A stretch of 64,000 nucleotides of DNA from Icerya purchasi (GCA_039619475.1 CM077115.1:63370864-63434863), one strand, 5' to 3'; counted from the stretch's first letter, positions 1 to 11,462 are shown. The notes: a model not told the origin generated them from the letters alone. Made by a program: numbers and translations.

Positions 1-3000
1 ATGTAAATTTTAGTGAAACCAGCTACGTACATAAACTGTGGCTTACATCTAAATAGCTGGAAATGGTAAAGATAAGACTCGTCTCACATAAAGAATATAT
101 CAGAACCTACAGAAGTCACGAATAACAAATTCAATCGATGTAACTTGTAGAACATCTTTTTAATACTTATGATTGAATTCAAAACAATGTTCAATCCAGA
201 TATTCGACAAAACTTACTCGTATTAAATCTGTTTAAGCGCTTTTACAAGTTAATTAAAAAATTATAGCCGTCACTTAAAATATCAACCTGGAATTCTTGA
301 AAATAATGGAACGTAGGATAGCCATCAATTTGGCTACGAATATGGAACCGGAAGAAGGCAGGCGAAAAGATTACGAAAAGCCAAAATCTGGGAGGACAAA
401 GGAGATACCGACACTACCCGGCCTCTTCGAACCATCTGTAAACACGGTTGCATGTGAAAGAAATTGAGAATTGATAATACTGTGGAATTCCTATCTAATT
501 AGAGCTGCGGAAGAAACTTGGAGAGCATAGTTACGGTAAACATATTTGAAGGATGGCAGAGATCGGCGAAATTAAAAGAGAAATAAGAGAGGTTAACAAA
601 GGATATTATGTAAGGACAAAACGAACTGAGCCGAAGAGAGATTAGGGATAAAATAGGGGTTCTTCTAGGTGCGAAACGCCAGTTTTTAGAAATGGAAATA
701 TAGGATTGGATAAGAGTAGAGGACGTGGAAGACGCATGGCAAGAAAACGCTGGAACTGGAGAAGATTCAAGAGCACCAAGGCATAGACGAACAGACGGTC
801 CTATGGAAATTCAAACAAGATTTTGAAATGTGTCGACTGGCAGTATATGAGTCGGCCTTGTTCAGAGGCAAGGAGTAATCGCACGTTTATCTTAATGAAA
901 TTCTCAATCAAGAAAAAGCTTTGGAAGGATTGACATCGAAATGTCTCGAACGTGTAATGCTCGCGGAATTAGTTGAGGAACAATTAGCAACGGATGAGCC
1001 GATAGTATTTTGAGAATAATGAAGAAGCCGATTGTAGATAATACATAGGACAAAACTGATATGGAAGCTCAAATGATGTAGAAAAGATAAATGTAACCAA
1101 CGGTCACTTGTCAATTCAAACATGCGTCTAGTGTAATGCGTGTTTAGCAAGATTCTAAAAACTGACTAAGGCGTATTTTGTGGGTATAAATTTTTTTTTC
1201 TGATATTATTACGATTATTGTTGCTATTTTTGATGAAAATGTGCGAGTTGATTGTTAAGCTACAGCCTGATTTAAAATCTAACCGGTATTAGCTTTAATC
1301 GTATTAGACGGTGTCACGGTTTACCGAAGAATTTGATCAATTTCAAACGTTTCTCTGTCTTTCTTTTGTTCGCCAAAAGAGGATTGCGGTACCGATCTTT
1401 AACCTTGGTAGAGCTTTTCTCGCAAAAGTCAATAGACCGGAATAATGAGTTTCTTTGAAAGTTATTTATAAAGTACGGTCCGGATATTTATGCAACAGCC
1501 GCATTCTACATAAAGGCCGGATGTCGAATTTCAGGAAACTACCACTCACCTTTTTCGCATCTGGTGAGAAACTGACAAGACCGATAGCGACCATCTACTA
1601 TTAGCGGAAAAGCAGCCGACAAAAGTCAAAAGCGAAATTATTAATGTTACTGCAAGAAGCTAAAGAAATTCCGGGCAAAGGCTGTTCGTTGTCATGTTTC
1701 GATATATATGCGAAGCGGCGAGAACGAACAACGACTATTTTGTTCGCTGATGATTTATTATTATAAGGCATTATATCGTGAGCGTTCGTTTACATTAAGC
1801 ATTAGTACACGTTTTTCACTGAGGAAAATTCCCGTACCCCCTTCCTGTAACAATTGTTCCGCTATATACACAGTTGTCCACTGGCACATACGAGTTCGCC
1901 ACTGTAAATTTCCATTAGTCCCCTGCAGCCGAGCTACTTTTTTTCCCGACCTCTAACACGTAGAGTATTGTGAGCGTGTCAGTGGCTGCTGAATTTACAT
2001 AAAACACAAATAACGAATAATAGTAGTTATAGCATAATAAATAATAACACTGTAGTGCGGCTATAATAATGCATGAAAAACGCAGACAAATATTTAGTAG
2101 AAATTTAATGTAGCGTTATGGCATAGCATGGCGATCTTTTTGTCTAACATTAAATTTATGCGTATGCGTTACCGTCATCGTCGTTCTTCATTGCAGTGTC
2201 CGCACCCGAAATGAAATCTGCGCTAAATTGAGCTAATAATTTTTCGCCAAGCTTGAAATTCGATATATTTAACGGGAAAAATCAATCGATTTAACTTTGC
2301 TGCTAGCGAACCGCAGGAAATAAAAAGAAATTACATTGATTTATTGCCATAATATAGGCACGCGTGGCCTAGTACACGTTGAGAAACGATTGCCGAATAT
2401 AATTTAATTACCTCTTTCGTATTTTACTTAATAGAATATTTTCCGACGTTCGAGAGACAATTTCGGAAGTCATTCAAAATCTCAAAGTGAAGTAATACTT
2501 CTGCGCTCGGTTTAATAGAATTAGCGGTTGCAACTAACTCCGAACCGAAAACAATGAATAACTTACATATATATATATAAATTCCGTTAGACTATGAAAG
2601 GCAATTGCAAGTTATAATCGTGACAAATTCTCTAGATATATTGTATTATATAAGTCGACATTAATGAATTTAATCCGAGACTAACCGGATTGTACGTGTT
2701 TATTACTTGAACATAGTCTTAAGAATTGAATTACTGATTATTTATCCACCAAAATGTGTTAATCATATTAAACAACTATTTTATCCTATAATAACTTCAG
2801 TGTTGTTACCGAACAACAATTTTTGTTTTCCGTAATACAAAAATCTGCACACGTTATTCACAATATACTAAATAAATAAATAAACAATATGTAATGTAGT
2901 TACTTAATGTTATATTTTTCGTTATACTGAAATTCACGATATTCGCGCGCATACACTCACACATTTTTATTAAGTTATAAATTAAAAATTACACATTGAA

Positions 3001-3358
3001 ATTTTCCTAAATTATTTAGCCATATTCATGGACTCGTGTCTAAATGATTGCGTTGAAACCGGTCGGGCAGTGTTTTAAATATCTGATTTTTATCATTTTT
3101 AATCATGCTTGTTTGTTATTAAAGTTGGTTTTTATTGTTTTTAACCATTTTTAAAACATTGCAGTGCGCAATATTTTAATTTATGATTGAATAAAAATGT
3201 TACATGTATATGCGTGAATCGCGAATTTCAGTTTGTACTACGAAAAATACAACATTAAGTAATCGTATCACATGGATTATTGCTTATTTGTTTATTTTCA
3301 GTATAATAAATCAGTTCGTAGTTAGTTGAAATTTTTATAATTATTTATAACATGTTCA
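1..3358. other. A/T-rich region, no supported gene
   Basis: No gene is recognised here. Roughly 300-1150 on the plus strand is purine-rich and reads like decayed coding sequence, with interrupted stretches rich in Glu, Lys and Arg in different frames. It may be a ruined retroelement ORF, but no family motif could be named. A short (TA)n run lies near 2567-2581. The remainder is A/T-rich with only short chance ORFs. Confidence 0.4.
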
Positions 3359-3380
3359 TTAACCCTAGAGTAGTCGCGCC
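3359..3380 (+). repeat. piggyBac terminal inverted repeat at TTAA
   Basis: TTAA at 3359-3362 is followed directly by CCCTAGAGTAGTCGCGCC. A TTAA target followed by CCCTAG is the hallmark end of piggyBac elements. It lies about 300 bp beyond the 3' end of the minus-strand piggyBac-like coding remnant, which is where that end is expected. The 12-mer GAGTAGTCGCGC at 3368-3379 recurs in the same orientation at 4473-4484. That could be a subterminal repeat or part of a second insertion. No matching opposite end with GGGTTAA was found. Confidence 0.65.
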
Positions 3381-3667
3381 TTTCCGTGAAACGTGTGTGA
3401 TCGCGTGGGGAGCATTTTGCCGTCTATACTTAAAATGATTTTTTTTGCAAATAATAGTTAAATAAATTTAAAATGATTTTAAAAGGATAGAATAAAACAT
3501 AGACTATCAGAGAAAGTAACATTTATTAAAATTTTATATTTAGTATTAGAAGAAAAAAATGCTGTGGGAAATCTTAGGTAAAATTTCTCCTGAATTTTAT
3601 CAACATTTTTTACTTAACCTACATAAAAAAAGAAAAATTAAACTTAATAACAAGATTAAACGTTTTC

Positions 3668-4310
3668 ATCATCTACGATATATGTATATTTCAGCAAAAC
3701 AGCTCTGACACGTGTACATACAATGTTCGTTGCATAGTAACTTTGCGCATCTATTGCACCCTTTCTTGGTCCTTTTATTTTTCTTGAACGGACATACTGC
3801 GCATATACCTTCTTTACCTGAGAGTATATTTTGATGTTCTGATGGCACAAATCGCGCGATTTGGTTTCTGCAAAGTGTTTACGTCGGATCTTCTAATTAT
3901 ATGTGGTCTAGTCATAGCCAGAGCAATATCTTTCAAAAACAACATTCGTTGTAATAATAAGTGATCAGTATTTTCTTCGTATATTATTTGACTATTTATC
4001 CCGGCAATATTCGGAATTGAGAAAAATAGTCCCATCGGCCGTCTGCAAGTCATTCTACCGCCGAATATTCTTCTTTCATTCTGCCTTTAGTCCCACGGTA
4101 ATATGTTATGATTTCTGGTTTCTCAGCAGTTTCAACGATCTTATTATCATCGTGTAAAGTTGACAATAGTAGAACTGCTTTTTTTTGCTTTTTATTAGGC
4201 GCACGGGATATTAGAATCTCTTCCTCATCAAATTTGAACATTGTACTCGGCTTAACTCTATTTTTAGTAAAGTAAGGTGAGATTTCTTTTTTGTTTTTTC
4301 AACACGCGTC
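3668..4310 (-). pseudogene. piggyBac-like transposase, C-terminal remnant
   Basis: This is the C-terminal part of a DDE transposase of the piggyBac superfamily (cut-and-paste at TTAA). Read on the minus strand it shows the family blocks in order: a Lys-rich block then PSTMFKF; KKAVLLLSTLHDDNKI; KPEIITYYRGTKG; then RRPMGLFFSIPNIAGIN and a block containing FLKDIALAMTRPHI. In another frame follows a Cys-rich domain starting [10 protein letters not shown] with the usual spaced Cys and His residues (about 3670-3815). The blocks lie in at least three frames. The GGVDTLD-type segment that carries the third catalytic Asp is replaced by GRMKEEYS. No coding homology is visible 5' of about 4310, so the N-terminus and the first two catalytic Asp are missing. 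This is certainly inactive. Confidence 0.85.
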
Positions 4311-4889
4311 ACTTACCTAAAAAAGATATAAAATCAACTACGCAAAACAAAAATAAAAAAAAATCCCAATAATTAATCAAAACAAACTAAATATCAATAT
4401 TATTACGATATTTACATCAAAACGACATTATGCACAATGAGTAATAACCAGATACATGAATTTTACTTACGTGAGTAGTCGCGCAGTGAGCAATGTGCCA
4501 CCAAACTCGAAGCACCAACAATAATCGTTGTCTCTTGTCATCAACCGCGCATCGAATTTCTTCAAATTTCTAAAACAAGGGGATGAGGTGCGGGGGGCAG
4601 CTACTAAGACGGTTTACCTTGACAAATACATCGTGTACAAAATAACACGAATTTTTTGCCGCGGGCAAATTATGCAATACTAATAGTTTCACTAAGACTC
4701 ACATAGCAAAACTGGCTGTGGTTTGTGATGGAATCCGTCAAAAAACCGAATAATAATTTCTCATCACGTCGAGTTTTAAGTATAGCGGTGGTAAAAATTA
4801 TCAACAATCAACGTGTAGAAAAATTTGAAAACGTTTAGTTAAATCGAAATGGATTAACTAAAAGTTTCATTCCAACAATTAAAGTTTGA
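4311..4889. other. no gene seen
   Basis: A/T-rich sequence upstream of the piggyBac remnant. It contains the 12-bp repeat of the piggyBac end at 4473-4484. No further transposase blocks were found on the minus strand. Confidence 0.4.
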
Positions 4890-5050
4890 TTCAGTAACGG
4901 ATTTTATACTCCAAATTCTACAACACACAGTTTATATCAGACCGTTAGAATTTTAAATCTGTCCAAAAGGGATTGGTTTAGTGACGGGGAGACGGATAAT
5001 TCTATTACATGTAATGAACAGGACAATATGCAGCAAATTTTAAATGGACG

Positions 5051-5064
5051 TAACGTATTAAGTA
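5051..5064 (+). repeat. SINE target-site duplication, left copy
   Basis: TAACGTATTAAGTA is repeated exactly at 5328-5341 on the other side of the SINE. A 14-bp perfect duplication is typical of LINE-driven target-primed insertion and implies a fairly young event. Confidence 0.9.
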
Positions 5065-5327
5065 AGCAGCGCGGTAGCCTAGCGGTTGAGGTGCATGAAA
5101 TCACAGGTCACAGGTTCGAGACTTGTCTCATTTTGGATCCAAGTCGATCCCAGGTTTACTCAGCCTGAAATAATTGGGTACCAGAGAAATCTGGAAAAGT
5201 AAAAGTGGATCCTGTGAGAAAGGAACTAGCCCCAATATTCTCTTTAGATCCATTAGGCATAGTACATTGTGAACCTTAACTTCAAAATCCATGATACCTT
5301 ATCAAGGGCATATGGGACTTACTTTAC
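5065..5327 (+). mobile_element. tRNA-derived SINE, full copy with TSD
   Basis: A 263-bp element lies between two perfect 14-bp TSDs. It begins with a tRNA-like head: an A-box-like TAGCCTAGCGG at 5075-5085 and a B-box-like GGTTCGAGACT at 5113-5123, with tRNA-like spacing. These are the internal RNA polymerase III promoter elements of SINEs. An unrelated body follows, ending in a short pyrimidine/A tail (ACTTACTTTAC) rather than a long poly(A). Two further family members occur on the minus strand at 36891-37150 (full length) and 22064-22145 (3' end only). The strongest shared block is GTTAAGGTTCACAAT on the complementary strand. The element interrupts an open frame that is restored on paper without it. 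Confidence 0.85.
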
Positions 5328-5341
5328 TAACGTATTAAGTA
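5328..5341 (+). repeat. SINE target-site duplication, right copy
   Basis: Exact second copy of the 14-bp target at 5051-5064. Confidence 0.9.
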
Positions 5342-5436
5342 CAGAAATAACGGAAAATTATAACGAATTGGTACGAGAGAAAATGGGTATGTTCAATGAA
5401 TTTGGTCAAGAAGAAATGGAAATGTCGGAAAAATAA

Positions 5437-6480
5437 TACTGACCTATACTAAGAATAAATTATATAAACATAAACATTAAAGACCGTAAACTTCACCTTT
5501 TGTACCGCATTCATTTAAAAAAATGTTTCAAATAAATATGTGACTCTACCACTCGTGGATTATGCGATTAGGTAAACAAAAAAGTGCAATCCTCATTCGC
5601 GTTTTTGCTTCTCTCAGTTGTGCATCCCACGGGTTCACGTGGGTCCTATGATGTGGCCAGTTTGTTTTTGTTGTTTACTCTGTTCGGACATTCGCAAACT
5701 ATGTTGCGCCATTTACGGTTGCACTTGTTTGAAATTTATTTGGATGACATGCAGGATACGATGTAAATCATTAAACATTTTTGTACAAGTAATGGAAATA
5801 GAGCTTGGAAAATTAACCAAAACTCGAATATAAAATTTCTTTGGAAGATTTTCGGTTAAAATATTTCTACAACTACTTGCTGGTAATGTGTAAAAATAAT
5901 TCGCGCCGTTAATTTATTCCATCGAATATATATCGCTGGTTTTAGTGGAATTCATTTTCTGTAAACAGAAGATACACCTGTTCTTGAAAGAAGCTAAACT
6001 GATTCTAATGTTATCTATTCGGTTGCCTCTGGCACGGTCCATCGGAAATATACTCTCCATGAACTGTTATTCCAGATCCGATTCTTTGCAGCAGCAATTG
6101 AAAACCAACATTAGTCAAAGTATAAAATCCAATTTTGCGCTACTTTATCAACCGTGTACATAGAGCAATTCGACAGTTCGGCATCTGATTCTTTTTAAAC
6201 AGTCATGAACTTCTTTTAGTACCGTCAGAATTGTATAATATATTATTCTAATAAGCGCTTGTACATATTATTTTATTTATTCTTTTAACCTTTAGATTTC
6301 ACAAGAACAATGTGTGTTAATATAGATTTCTTAGAAAAATCCTGATCGCACAACTAAATATGTACAAAATTTATTGAATCAGTTAATGATAACGGTTGTA
6401 CGTTGTGTTATCAGTTACTTATCGTTTATTCAACAAGCAATCTTCGTAGAATCCGATTTTATACACGCGTAAGACATTTT
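5437..6480. other. no gene seen
   Basis: A/T-rich sequence with short overlapping ORFs (for example 5584-5833 and 5945-6163) that show no recognisable domain and no splice or codon evidence. Confidence 0.35.
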
Positions 6481-6532
6481 ACGCTAATTCGTCTTAATCG
6501 CTTATTTTGTCGCTAATTTAATAGGTACAGAA

Positions 6533-7314
6533 ATGGTTAAAGGGGAAAAAATAACTAAACGTCAGCTGAGTGATTCAAGCATACAAGGTGGATCAACAAA
6601 AAAAATTAATTTAGAGGAAACAAACGAAGAAGAGAACAGGTGTTACGAAGGTATTCAAAGCATAAAAAAAGGATACGAAAGAACTAAAGGAGTCGATTAC
6701 TTTCTTGTCAGAGAAATATGACGAAATGGTGCAAGGGAATGAAATACTGACGGATGAGGTCAAATTACGTGCACAAGTAGCTGCCCTCACGGAACAGGTA
6801 CAAAAAAAGGACACAGAAATTAGGATGTTAAACAATACGATCAATGAGCTGGAGCAATATACCAGACGTGAAAATAAAGAGTTACATGGAGTTACTGAAT
6901 AGGCTAATGATAATTTCATAAACATTGTGACCGAAATCGGAAAAAAAAATAGAAGTTGAGATTAACGAAAGGGACATCTTGGCGGTGCATGGACTGGATT
7001 CGAAAAATACAAAAATGCCAAAGCCAATTATGGTGAAGACAGAAATAATGATAGCAAATCTCATGCTCAAAAATAAAAGAAGAACCACGATTTGGGACAA
7101 GGAAATAACGAAGTTAGAAAGTACGTGGAAAGTGTATATAAATGAAAATCTCTCGCGATTTAATAAGAATCTATTTCGGTTAACGAAGCAAAAAGCCAGG
7201 ATACTGAACTACAGATACGTGTGGATAAAGAGAGGCAAAATATTTGTCCGGAAAAATGAGCAGGAAAGAATAAAGATGATTAAGGATGAAGAAGATTTAA
7301 ATAAACTATGTTAA
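6533..7314 (+). pseudogene. LINE ORF1 (coiled coil plus FP25-like domain), frameshifted
   Basis: ORF1 proteins bind retrotransposon RNA. The frame opens at ATG 6533 and runs to 6721. It is then picked up in another frame around 6705-6902 by a heptad-rich segment (LRAQVAALTEQVQKKDTEIR, then a Leu/Asn-rich stretch) predicted to be a coiled coil. After a TAG it continues at about 6979-7314. There INENLSRFNKNLFRLTKQK, the following YVWIKRGKIFVRK and a charged tail resemble the C-terminal domain of baculovirus FP proteins, known from ORF1 of several LINEs. At least two frame changes and one stop separate the parts. No CCHC zinc knuckle was seen. Confidence 0.7.
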
Positions 7315-8345
7315 GTAACTTCGACTAATAACGGAGATTAGCTGATTTTAGTATTACTATGTTTTCAGCTAGGACATATTTAGGGGCTCCGGATATTTCT
7401 ATTAGTAGAATTGCTAATGATATTTATGTGTGTGTGAATGTGAGAGAGTGTACCGTGGCGTTGCAATACGTGATCGGTACGGCGGTAACGGTGATCTGGG
7501 TAAAGTTTGTGTACAATTGTAGATACGTAGGGAGTGAAAGAGAGAAATATAAGAGGGTACTGGTATGGATGCTGGTGAAGTTGTTCGAAACTTTCATCTG
7601 TGTATTGGTAGGTGGAAGAGCGAATAGAACAGGTTACGGAGAACAGAAGGTGAAGAGGGATGTGTAGTTTCAGATGGTCAGCATGTGACACTATTGCGAT
7701 AGAGAGTAGGATTAAGGAGCAGATAGAGAGTAAGTGGCGACACTTAAGTTGCACACTGCAGTTGAAATACCGATCGCGTAACTTAGTTTTTAAGAGTATG
7801 TGCACTAAATGGATTAACGATGTAGTGTGCAGGGAGAGAAGTTGCATGCGTGTCATATTATCTGCTTGTATTTAACGTTATGTTTCAGCGAACGACTTTT
7901 GATATAGATGAGTTGCAGGTATTCACCTATCGTAACGGCGATAATCGCGGAAATATATTAGTAGATAGACGTATTTGTTTAAGAATAGTGTACATGTGCG
8001 GATAATGTGTGACAAGCTTGCCGGTTTCACTATATGTAATAGCGGCTTGAGTATGGGTATATATTTGTTCTCTGAGTACGCGTGTGTGTGAGAGTTAGGG
8101 TAGATGTGTGCGAATATAGAAGTTACATATGCATAGATATAAACCGGTCGAAATCTAAGTTAAATCGATATAATCGCGTTGTAAGTCTCGGTAAATCAGC
8201 ATGTATAAAATATGGTAAATTCTCTAGTATCGCACCAGTGATGAACCCCCAAAAATAATGTCGTCACCAATTCAATTCTGTAAGAAAATTAACTGTTCTA
8301 ATTACACAACAATTGGCGAGTGGGAGATGAGTTAGTAGGGACTAT
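7315..8345 (+). other. Inter-ORF spacer of the LINE, purine/GT-skewed
   Basis: About 1 kb between the ORF1 stop and the start of EN homology. It is less A/T-rich than the surroundings and skewed to G and T on the plus strand, with GTGTGTGTG near 7428 and many GAGAG/GTAG words. It carries overlapping ORFs on both strands (7359-7667 plus, 7380-7856 minus, 7660-7875 plus) without recognisable domains. It may be a genuine element spacer or another sequence inserted between the ORFs. Confidence 0.4.
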
Positions 8346-8349
8346 TTAA

Positions 8350-10240
8350 TACAGACAAAGGGTGTACAAAAATTAATCAAGAGCTATTCCATACATTACA
8401 CCTTAATATTAGAAGCCTAAGAAATAACTGGGACGAGTTTTTGGCATACATTTATGTCACCTATCAGTACAATTATTATCACGGAAACAAATGTGAGAGA
8501 GAACGAAACAAATTTATACAATATACCGGGGTTCACCAGGTATAGTAACAATAATGGAGGAGTTGCCATATTTGTCAATAATAGTTTTAAATCCAACTTA
8601 TATACTGAATATAATAATAACGCATTCCAGTGCCTAGCTGTTGACATAGTAATAAATAGCAAGAAGACAACACGAATATTTGCATTTTACCGATCACCTA
8701 GCAGAAATGTTAATGAATTCTTGTATGAGCTAGATTTATTTATTAAACGGATTGAGAAAAAACAATGCAATACTAAATCGGAAAATTTTTTAAATATTAT
8801 GGCTGGGTGTAGGCGTATAAGATTGATTGATGGTGTAACGCGAGAGGAATTTAGCGAGGGTAACTTAACTCAATCATGTATAGATAATATTTTCATTAGG
8901 AGTTCAACTGAAGAAATTTATGCAGAAATTATCAATTCAAAATGATCTGACCACTATATTATTCGGTGCGTATTTCGTATTAACAGGTGTCCCTATCAAA
9001 ACGATAAAGGACAAACAAAAAGCAGAGTAAACGAAATTTTACTAAACCAAAAACTTAAAAATTATGACTGGCGTAGTGATGAAAAGATTACTCGGCCGAA
9101 AATATCTGCTCGCAAATACAGTCTAAATTTAATAATATATATATAAAGAATGTAGAAAGCAGGCGACATACATAAAGGAGCACAACTTTACATTTAAAAA
9201 TGAAAATTAGAGACATTTATTATAAAGGCTGTAAAAATAATACTACAAACGCTAGATATAAAAAGCTGTATAAAGCATGCAGAAATATGACTAAAAATTA
9301 AATTAGGAAAGCAAAATTAGAATATTATAATAAACAAATTCAGTATGCTAATAACAATACTAAAAAAGTATGGCAGATAATCAATAATATAGTATACAAT
9401 AAAAACAAATTTTCAGTTGATGAAGTCGTACTGAAATATTTTGCAAGTGCAAAACATGCGGCGAATAAATTTATTGATCACATCTCTCAATCAAAACAGA
9501 ATTGTGCTCAAACGTATAATACGCAATTGTTAAATGACGACAATTTAGAGCAGACACCCACGACATTTTATATTCCAAAAGTTACTAACAAACAAGTAGA
9601 ACAAATAATTAACAGAATACCGGTTAACAAAGCTCCAGGATAGGATGGTATTAGAGCTTCGGATGTTAAAAATAATGTAGCTATATTTACACCACTAATT
9701 ACAAATATAATTGACTGTTCAATTAAAGAAGGTAGAATTCCTGATGGACTAAAAACTGGTGTTATTAGACCTATATATAAAAACGGGTCGGCGCGTACTT
9801 GTGACAATTATAGACCAATCACTATAATTTCAGTATTAGCAAAAATTTTGGAACAATACCTTGCGTTTCATCTAAGAAATTATCTGGAGAAAAACGAATT
9901 GTTGCATAATAACCAATTTGGTTTTAAAGAAGGGAAGTCAACAATATCTTTGTTAAGTGCACTAACAAGTAAGATAAATAAGGGGTTGGCAAACGGTGGA
10001 CAATTTATTATAATTTTTATAGATATTAGTAAAGCATTCGATACTGTAAGCCATCGAATATTACTCCGAGATATGAAACAAATGGGAATTGTAGATAACC
10101 AAAATAAATGGTTTGAAAGTTATTTGCATAATAGAAAAAGCGTAGTAAAAATCGATGAAGAACAAAGTAGAGAGGAATTGCATCAACAGGGATGGGACAA
10201 GGAACTGTTCTGGCTCCATTATTATTTTTGATTTATACCA
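8350..10240 (+). pseudogene. LINE ORF2: AP endonuclease plus reverse transcriptase, broken
   Basis: ORF2 nicks the target DNA and copies the element RNA. The EN begins with LHLNIRSLRNNWDEF near 8400, shifts frame at about 8453, and continues ISTIIITETNVRENE, GGVAIFVNNSF and FAFYRSPSRN. This matches the EN blocks around the catalytic Glu and the GG(V/I)A block. RT follows after about 9000 in damaged frames. It contains NKAPG then a stop then DGI near 9640, GVIRPIYKNG near 9760, CDNYRPITIISVLAKILEQY, QFGFKEGKSTISLL and FIDISKAFDTVSH (the first catalytic Asp). The YADD block is absent because homology ends at about 10247. Many stops and frameshifts are present. Confidence 0.85.
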
Positions 10241-10251
10241 ACTCCCTACAT

Positions 10252-10630
10252 AAATAATATATATGCTCGGCCCTTCGGTACTCGGAAGGGGGCAAGCCCC
10301 CTTCACCCGCAGGTCTAGTTCTTCTATAATTCTTATAGAAGTGTAAACTTTTTTATTGGCTACGCCGTTTTTAACTTTCATTACATAAAATTAAGACATT
10401 TTTTCGTTACATTTTCGTTACATATTTCGATAAAATTGTGACTGGGACAAATTTCGTGACAGAACCCTTTTCCTGAGACCCCTGACGTAAAAATGGCATA
10501 GCGTTAACTTTTTTCGTTACATATTACGTTATATAAAATTGTGGCTGGGACAAATTTCATGACAGAGCAAATTTCGTAACCGGACACTTTTCCTGATGAC
10601 CCCTGGCGTAAAAATGGCATAGCCATTAAT
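10252..10630 (-). repeat. Hairpin/TA-associated repeat, copy 1
   Basis: This matches the repeats at 12996-13341 and 50459-50696 in reverse orientation. Shared features on the minus strand are AATGTAACGA words, AATGTCTTAATTTTATGTAATG, a G/C-rich hairpin (GAAGGGGGC-AA-GCCCCCTTC at about 10280-10300), and the end GGCCGAG running into a TA-rich run that abuts the LINE at 10247. The half at 10415-10627 is an imperfect tandem duplication. The relation to known classes (Helitron-like, microsatellite-associated element) is open. Confidence 0.6.
10415..10627. repeat. Imperfect tandem duplication of about 100-113 bp
   Basis: Two units start with CGTTACATATT at 10415 and about 10515. Each continues with a TAAAATTGTG(A/G)CTGGGACAAA block and a TTTTCCTGA...GACCCCTG block, and ends in CGTAAAAATGGCATAGC. 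The second unit carries about 20 extra bases that partly repeat an ATTTCGT block. Confidence 0.75.
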
Positions 10631-11451
10631 ATATGTGCGTGTGTGTGAGTGTATGTATCTACCAACCATTATTTAACACTTAATTTGTAATTTTATTATA
10701 TGTTTTTTATTTTAACTACGCACTCCGCGCGCCAACCTCTGAAATTTTTACTGCAGTGAAAAGTAGAGAAGGACCCTGTGATTGGTAAAGAAAGAAAAAA
10801 AGTTAAAAGCGAAAGTTCGAAATGAGCAGATGAAGAAGTAGAAAAAGTCGGTATTAATTATTTGTTGAAGAGATATTATTTAAAAACCGTAAAAGAAGTC
10901 AATCTTGTTTAAACTATTTCCCGTCGTTTTCTAATGTCGAAAAATCATTTTTCGCCGATTAAAGCATTGAAAAAAGCAAGACACCTACATTAAGCCGATT
11001 GAGGTGATTAAATATCAAATCAACGAGAGAAATTCACTGATGAATCGCATATTATAGATGGCACATAGAAGCATTAGAGGTATTCAGTATGATACATACA
11101 GTATAATCTGGAGTGACAGTTTTATTATGTCGCTGAGATATGTGCGAATTGCAACAAATTGAAAATGCCGAAATAATAACTACTTGTTTCGATTAAGTCC
11201 GGTGTCCCCAGCGTTAAAATTGGCGCAACTAATGTATGAATCGGTTATTACAGAATACATTTTCACGCCATATAAATCCGTGAGAAAAACACACTGCAAT
11301 CTATAAAAAAGGCCCGCGTAAAGAAAACTATATTCGCTAAATATTTCTGAAAAAACGTATAATAGTTAACAACAAACGTAATAATTTACGAAATTCTGAC
11401 TAAGTACCGATGAATGATTACGAGACAATCGCTACCTGTACACATCTACTT
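10631..11451. other. no gene seen
   Basis: Begins with a short (TG)n-rich run near 10635-10655. The rest is A/T-rich sequence without recognised coding or repeat structure. Confidence 0.35.
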
Positions 11452-11462
11452 ACCCGGTATAT

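Larger units (their letters stand above)
4890..5436 (+). pseudogene. Short ORF interrupted by a SINE insertion
   Basis: The reading frame is open from just after a TGA at 4887 to the SINE target at 5064. If the SINE and one copy of the duplicated target are removed, the same frame continues at 5342 and ends at TAA 5434-5436, giving about 89 codons without a stop. The downstream part is acidic (rich in Glu and Met). The upstream edge looks like a splice acceptor (TTTGATTCAG at 4885-4894), so it could be an exon. It could equally be a remnant of a transposon ORF, since no family was recognised. The continuity across the insertion is direct evidence; the coding status is inference. Confidence 0.4.
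6533..10247 (+). mobile_element. Degenerate LINE with ORF1 and ORF2 (CR1/Jockey superfamily)
   Basis: One element in plus orientation: a coiled-coil/FP-domain ORF1 (6533-7314), a 1-kb spacer, then ORF2 with EN (about 8350-8945) and RT (about 9000-10240). It stops abruptly at 10247 within the RT, where a hairpin-bearing repeat begins. The copy at 14197-15932 covers the rest of the RT and the 3' end. The two overlap over roughly 500 bp of RT (9750-10247 against about 14200-14700) at clearly high nucleotide identity. They are therefore two insertions, not one split element. Frameshifts and stops throughout make this copy inactive. The clade assignment is tentative. Confidence 0.8.

Noticed and set aside
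1..2700. Possible LTR retrotransposon with gag-like purine-rich ORFs
   Set aside because: No pair of LTRs, primer binding site, polypurine tract or Cys knuckle could be identified.
7380..7856. Minus-strand ORF of 158 aa, the longest in the area
   Set aside because: It overlaps two plus-strand ORFs in a compositionally skewed spacer, shows no domain, and is best explained by the lack of A/T-rich stop codons there.
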